Source: CAYRJA01 sp964424455
GTDB taxonomy: Bacteria > Bacteroidota > Bacteroidia > Chitinophagales > UBA10324
DNA: 17,035 nucleotides
Direction of reading: 5' to 3'
Assembly (NCBI GenBank): GCA_964424455.1
Contig: CAYRJA010000066.1
Location: 1-17,035, forward strand
Shown: piece by piece, positions 14,301-17,035 of the stretch
Position numbering within the stretch: position 1 is the first letter of the stretch
Layout of the letters: every line of letters starts with the position of its first letter
Position numbers and translations under genes: made by a program
Notes under the pieces: generated by a model
Databases searched by the model: none
What the model was told of the DNA's origin: nothing
The model's input: the letters and a program-made list of their open reading frames with translations, nothing else

Positions 14301-16901
14301 ATTATCTATGATTGTAAGTGTAACAGCATAGTTTCCAGCTTTGTCGTAAGTATGCGAAGGATTAGTATCAGTAGAAGAATTCAAATTTCCGGAAAACGGA
14401 TCGCCAAAAGTCCATTTCCAATCTACGGCATAAGAAGAGGCAGAAGCAGAAGCATCCTGAAACTGTGCATTCAGTGGTCTGCAACCACTGGCAGGTGTTA
14501 CAGTAAAATTTACATTCGTTCCAAAAACTGTGATAAAATCTTTCTTTGTCATTGTGTCTTTGCAGCCGTTCATGTCTGTTGCAATCAATTGCACGATATA
14601 AGAGCCCGGTGTTTGCAATACAGGGCAATATTCTTCCTGCGTTGAAGCGGAAACCGTTGTACCGGCACTGTCAATTACTGACCATTCATAGCTCACTGCA
14701 TCTGTTGAATTATTTTTCAGACAGGCAGAAAATGGTTTACATCCTGCTGCTGTTACAACTGCAAAATCGGCTTTTACTTTTCTGGTCTGAACTTTCTTTT
14801 GCATAGTGTAGGTACATCCTGTTCTGGCATTAGTAACTGTCAGTTTAATCGTATAGGAGTCGCTTGACGGATAGGAAACTGTTACAATTGAATCGGTTGA
14901 TGAAGAAGGTGTTCCTCCTGTAAGATCCCATGAATAGGAATCAGCTCCTAAAGAGGGTGTTCCATTGAGTAACATGGAATATGGAGAAGAACAATCGCGT
15001 GTAATATTAAATATTGCAACCGGCGGATAAACCGTAATCATTTTATCAATGGTAAGCGTATCACAGCAACCGTAATTGCAGACAATCAATGTGACATCCA
15101 TCCTTCCTGTATCACCATAAGTATAAACAGGATTCTCATCTGTTGAAAGTATATTGTAAGAATTCCGTCTTGAAAAATTCCATGCATAAGTAGTTTGTGT
15201 ATTTACATTTGAAGACTGATTGGTGAAAGTAACCGGCATGCGTGCGCAGGTTTCATCTGTACTTGCCTTGAATTTAATATCCGGAACTGCACCTACACAA
15301 ACTTCATTAACTGAAGTAATTGTATCCGTACAACCCTGATCATTTATAGTGATTAACCGAACAGTGTAACAGCCCGGCTGGGTATAAAAATGATTCGGAT
15401 TTTGTAAAGTTGACTGAACTTCATTCGGATCTGCCGTATCACCAAAATTCCATTTCCATTGTTTTGGGTTTCCGGTAGAAGCGCTGCTGTTAAACTGAAC
15501 AGGCAAAGGTGCGCAACCTGTTTTCGGAGAAGATTCAAAAGAAGCTACCGGACAATCAATATTTATAATGTTTGTTGCTGTTTTAGTATCTGAACAGCCA
15601 CCTGCATTGGTTACAGTTAATGTAACAGAATAACTGCCACAGGAAGAATAATTTACTGAAGGATTTTTTGAAGTGTCTGTTGCAGGATTTCCACCAGCAA
15701 AACTCCATGCATAGGTCAGATTATTTCCCACAGAGGAATCATGAAAAACTACATTCAGCGGGGGCGCACAGATGCCTGCATTTCCTGTAATGCCAAAAAT
15801 GGCTTTTGGAACAGCACTAACTGTAACAGTCGTACATTTCTGTGCGGTACATCCCGCACCGTAATCAATTGTTAAGCAAACCTGATAAGTTCCCGGTTGA
15901 ATAAAAGTAAATGTTGCGTTCTGTGTGTCTATGCTGTCAATACCAGCTGAAGAAGTGGCTGTCCATAACCAACCCTGAGCGCCGCCTGACTCTATTCCGG
16001 AAACTGCAACGGTGAGTGGCGTACAACCTTTCACTTTGTCTATAGACAAATCAGCAATATTATTTCCGACATTGATGTATTTATTTTTAACAATCGTGTC
16101 TTTACAACCATTAGCATCGGTCACATATATTTTGGTATTGAATGACCCCGGAGTGGAGTAAGTTACAGAAGGATTAGGCGAAGCAGAAGTTGCCGGCTTT
16201 CCTCCGCTGAAATCCCAACTGAAGGTGTAAGGAGAAGCGCCGCCTGTTACAGAAGGGCTATATGAAGTTGTAAGCGGTGCGCCACACGAAGCGGCCGGAG
16301 TGGCTGTAAAGTCAATTTTAGCATGGTCATAAACACAAACTGTCTTTACTCTTGTGGTGTCGTCTGAGCATCCTTTTGAGTTGGTTGCTACAAGTGTTAC
16401 AGTCTTGCATCCTGCTGTGGTATAGGTATGAGAAGGGTTGGCGCCCGTTCCTCCCGAACCATCGCCAAAATCCCAAACATAATTAGAAAGATTGCCGGAT
16501 CCCGGAATACTTGTACTGGTAAATTGAACTGTCATAGGATAACAGCCCGCCGTTGAACTCACTGTAAAATCTGCAAAAGGTTTGCAATTGACCATTAGCT
16601 GTTGTGTTTTCACACTCTTCTGATTCAAGCCGTCAGTTACAGTAAGTGTTACAGTAAATGTTCCGCAGTCTCCGTAAGTGGTTGAAGGATTTTCAAGAAT
16701 AGAGTTTACTCCGGGATTTACTCCAAAATTCCACTCATATTTTAAATGTGCCTGTCCGGTACTAAGATTGGTAAAGCTGATTACCGCAGGATTACATACC
16801 GGCGTAGGATAGTTTATGCTGAAATCCGCAGTTACCTGGGCTTCTGCTGAAATAATGCAAAAGCAGCAAAAAAATAGATATATTGTAAGAAATTGGCGCA
16901 T
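11331..16901 (-). CDS. Giant PKD/Ig-repeat surface protein with T9SS type B (gliding-associated) C-terminal domain
   Basis: A 1856-residue secreted protein. The signal peptide is residues 1-22 (ending SAEAQ). Fifteen PKD-like modules of 82-90 residues follow (23-1306), most with the W-x-F-G-D motif and NPSHTY-type strands, then six Ig-like modules of 75-79 residues (1307-1764), and a type B sorting domain (1765-1856) with FLPNAFSPNNDNKNATF, LRIFNRWGQLIFES and GVYVYD. Most modules carry one Cys near the start (GC-x-P) and one near the end (GC-x-D), consistent with one disulfide each. No enzymatic domain is seen. By analogy with SprB-type proteins it is probably an adhesin, matrix or motility filament on the cell surface (inference). 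It is first gene of the module, followed by the SprF-like gene. The start at 16901 is supported by the signal peptide. Confidence 0.93.
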   Translation of the reverse strand: MRQFLTIYLFFCCFCIISAEAQVTADFSINYPTPVCNPAVISFTNLSTGQAHLKYEWNFGVNPGVNSILENPSTTYGDCGTFTVTLTVTDGLNQKSVKTQQLMVNCKPFADFTVSSTAGCYPMTVQFTSTSIPGSGNLSNYVWDFGDGSGGTGANPSHTYTTAGCKTVTLVATNSKGCSDDTTRVKTVCVYDHAKIDFTATPAASCGAPLTTSYSPSVTGGASPYTFSWDFSGGKPATSASPNPSVTYSTPGSFNTKIYVTDANGCKDTIVKNKYINVGNNIADLSIDKVKGCTPLTVAVSGIESGGAQGWLWTATSSAGIDSIDTQNATFTFIQPGTYQVCLTIDYGAGCTAQKCTTVTVSAVPKAIFGITGNAGICAPPLNVVFHDSSVGNNLTYAWSFAGGNPATDTSKNPSVNYSSCGSYSVTLTVTNAGGCSDTKTATNIINIDCPVASFESSPKTGCAPLPVQFNSSASTGNPKQWKWNFGDTADPNEVQSTLQNPNHFYTQPGCYTVRLITINDQGCTDTITSVNEVCVGAVPDIKFKASTDETCARMPVTFTNQSSNVNTQTTYAWNFSRRNSYNILSTDENPVYTYGDTGRMDVTLIVCNYGCCDTLTIDKMITVYPPVAIFNITRDCSSPYSMLLNGTPSLGADSYSWDLTGGTPSSSTDSIVTVSYPSSDSYTIKLTVTNARTGCTYTMQKKVQTRKVKADFAVVTAAGCKPFSACLKNNSTDAVSYEWSVIDSAGTTVSASTQEEYCPVLQTPGSYIVQLIATDMNGCKDTMTKKDFITVFGTNVNFTVTPASGCRPLNAQFQDASASASSYAVDWKWTFGDPFSGNLNSSTDTNPSHTYDKAGNYAVTLTIIDNNGCIDSVKKTGIVKVNEPALRFAVDSVSCLGNPACFQNNSTGKSLSYQWSFGDGGTSTQATPCHTYATTGYYTVTLSATDANGCSASLTDSAAIKVVSPPTADLVADTTHTSCPPLAVNFTNLSTGINNKATYKWDFGDGSTSAVKNPFHYYNTAGIFDVTLITTNEFGCSDTVVFKKYIDISGPKGTATGTPTSGCNPLDVCFHAVTINTQGYAWNFGDGTVVSNNIDTVCYSYTRPGKFFPQVILSDGLGCSVAVSLGTITIGSPGVKFVMSEDSVCSNGNIQFTDSSYSSIPIVSWAWNFGDPNSGTNNISSQQNPSRFFSSPGIYPVNLTIETTFGCTGFYSDTVYVIAPPAALFSGNKTSICPGDSVFITDNSQTSGTSAWNWNFGDAASGTLNSSTEKNPAHVFNIPGDYLITLILKNGGGCSDTSTGTIHVNQNPVAVAGNDIAVCFGSGKTITATGGVNYLWSPSAGLNNDSTDSPMASPDTTTVYQVLVTDGNGCTATDEMVVTVNYLPVVSAGKDTMICPATETALSATGAVSYVWTPVTGLDNPSVSNPFAKPGVTTSYTVTGTDINGCNNTDSVIISLAPMPVANAGTDTAVCEGVSVQLNGLGGADYMWSPSTVTNTTTSNPVANPVVTTTYTLTVVDANKCTANDNIVIVVHPSPNVDAGKDVQICSGNSGILQASGADNYLWYPTYYLNTNNIANPVTTPDSTIKYYLQGTDMYGCASVDSVTVFVNHPVVAKVGPGASICLGEVIHLSASGGMQYHWTPESGLDNPYIANPVSSPQFTTEYKVVISDGICSIDSATVTVIVNPLAICDAGNDKNTSAGSVITLNASAGLGSYSWSPAVGLSCTDCLNPTVTASHDTTYVLTVITPAGCRTEDSVRIRVACVDDVIFLPNAFSPNNDNKNATFRVRSYGLKSINYLRIFNRWGQLIFESNDIDKGWDGKINGVNAAPGVYVYDMEGVCSSGEKIQKQGNVTLIR
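11334..11609 (-). other. T9SS type B (CHU_C / gliding-motility-associated) C-terminal sorting domain
   Basis: Residues 1765-1856 contain IFLPNAFSPNNDNKN, INYLRIFNRWGQLIFES, GWDGKINGVNAAPGVYVYDM and a final GNVTLIR. This is the standard order of the family found on SprB-like cargo, and it differs from the type A domain on the sulfatase. In studied systems type B cargo needs a SprF-like protein for secretion. Confidence 0.92.
11610..12983 (-). repeat. Array of six Ig-like modules within the giant protein gene
   Basis: Residues 1307-1764, with module starts near 1307, 1384, 1459, 1535, 1610 and 1686. Each has an opening V-x-AG-x-D pattern, an early IC or VC, a W-x-P-x-x-GL-type turn (WSPSAGLNN, WTPVTGLDN, WTPESGLDN), NP(V/F)-x-x-P and a late D-x-x-GC. 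They lie between the PKD array and the sorting domain, probably as a stalk. Module 6 has shifted cysteines (SCTDC in its middle). Confidence 0.8.
12984..16835 (-). repeat. Array of 15 PKD-like modules within the giant protein gene
   Basis: Protein-level repeat covering residues 23-1306, with module starts near 23, 107, 191, 279, 364, 450, 537, 625, 708, 793, 883, 965, 1050, 1132 and 1220. The conserved pattern is an early Cys-x-P, a central W-x-F-G-D or variant, a tight turn before Y-x-V-T-L, and a late GC-x-D. Copies are diverged and I saw no long exact DNA repeats, so this is an old array rather than a recent expansion. Modules 4, 8 and 9 lack the F-G-D motif. Confidence 0.85.
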
Positions 16902-17035
16902 TGGCTTGGATTAATGCCCACACCATTACGCCTACTTTATAATATGGTTACCCTTTATGCTAAAATATTTTATACCTATTTATGGTATTGTTGCATGAAA
17001 ACTACAAGTAAAGGCAGGTAAGTATAAAAGAAAAA
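16902..17035. other. Upstream region of the giant PKD gene; no gene seen
   Basis: This is 134 nt of AT-rich sequence to the window edge. It should hold the promoter of the PKD/SprF transcript on the minus strand, but I found no full TTTG / TAnnTTTG pair. A perfect 12-bp palindrome TAAAATATTTTA lies at 16961-16972. It could be an operator, or chance in AT-rich DNA. Confidence 0.4.

Noticed and set aside
12984..16835. Possible CRISPR-like array because of regular spacing
   Set aside because: The periodicity of about 255 nt is at protein level in one open frame; DNA copies are diverged, with no short identical repeats and spacers.
1..17035. Defence system, prophage, transposase or toxin-antitoxin genes
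   Set aside because: None of the reading frames carries such motifs, and no insertion-sequence ends or target duplications were seen.

Overview
The window reads as a chromosomal fragment of a Bacteroidota bacterium, probably an environmental or metagenome-assembled genome because it carries an internal run of 10 Ns. Four things point there. It encodes type IX secretion system (T9SS) parts: a PorP/SprF-family protein, a PorE-like OmpA lipoprotein, a type A sorting domain on a sulfatase and a type B (gliding-associated) sorting domain on a giant PKD protein. Its two clear promoters match the Bacteroidota pattern TTTG-N17..18-TAnnTTTG. It lacks Shine-Dalgarno sequences, and it is AT-rich. A Chitinophagales/Sphingobacteriales-like origin is my guess; the genus cannot be read from the sequence.

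Layout. Positions 1-1562 (+) hold the 3' part of a class I/II PLP aminotransferase, then dapD of the succinylase branch of lysine/diaminopimelate synthesis. Positions 1558-1755 hold a well-formed promoter, tRNA-Leu(CAG) and a conspicuous inverted-repeat hairpin. Positions 1759-2892 (+) encode a GT4-type glycosyltransferase, and 2973-4631 (+) an exported sulfatase with a T9SS sorting domain. A strong bidirectional terminator (4673-4702) separates the plus-strand block from a minus-strand operon, which reads NrnA-like DHH phosphoesterase (7545-6529), then two paralogous FKBP lipoproteins (6532-5657 and 5611-4724). Divergent from it is ndk (7628-8047, +) with its own promoter.

The right half (8060-16901, all minus strand) is a T9SS/gliding-type surface module. 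It contains a 1856-residue protein with 15 PKD-like modules, 6 Ig-like modules and a type B sorting domain. A PorP/SprF-family outer-membrane protein follows 48 nt later. After an intrinsic terminator comes a TPR/beta-propeller/OmpA lipoprotein with PorE architecture that appears to start at TTG. Known biology of type B cargo, which needs a SprF-like partner for export, suggests the giant protein is secreted and surface-anchored with help from its neighbour.

No CRISPR array, insertion sequence, phage gene or defence system is visible. The most informative points are the T9SS type B module, the ndk/nrnA/FKBP-lipoprotein neighbourhood (which may relate to flavobacterial gldI loci), the sulfatase with an altered active-site histidine, the hairpin beside the tRNA, and the N gap, which may stand for as little as one missing base.
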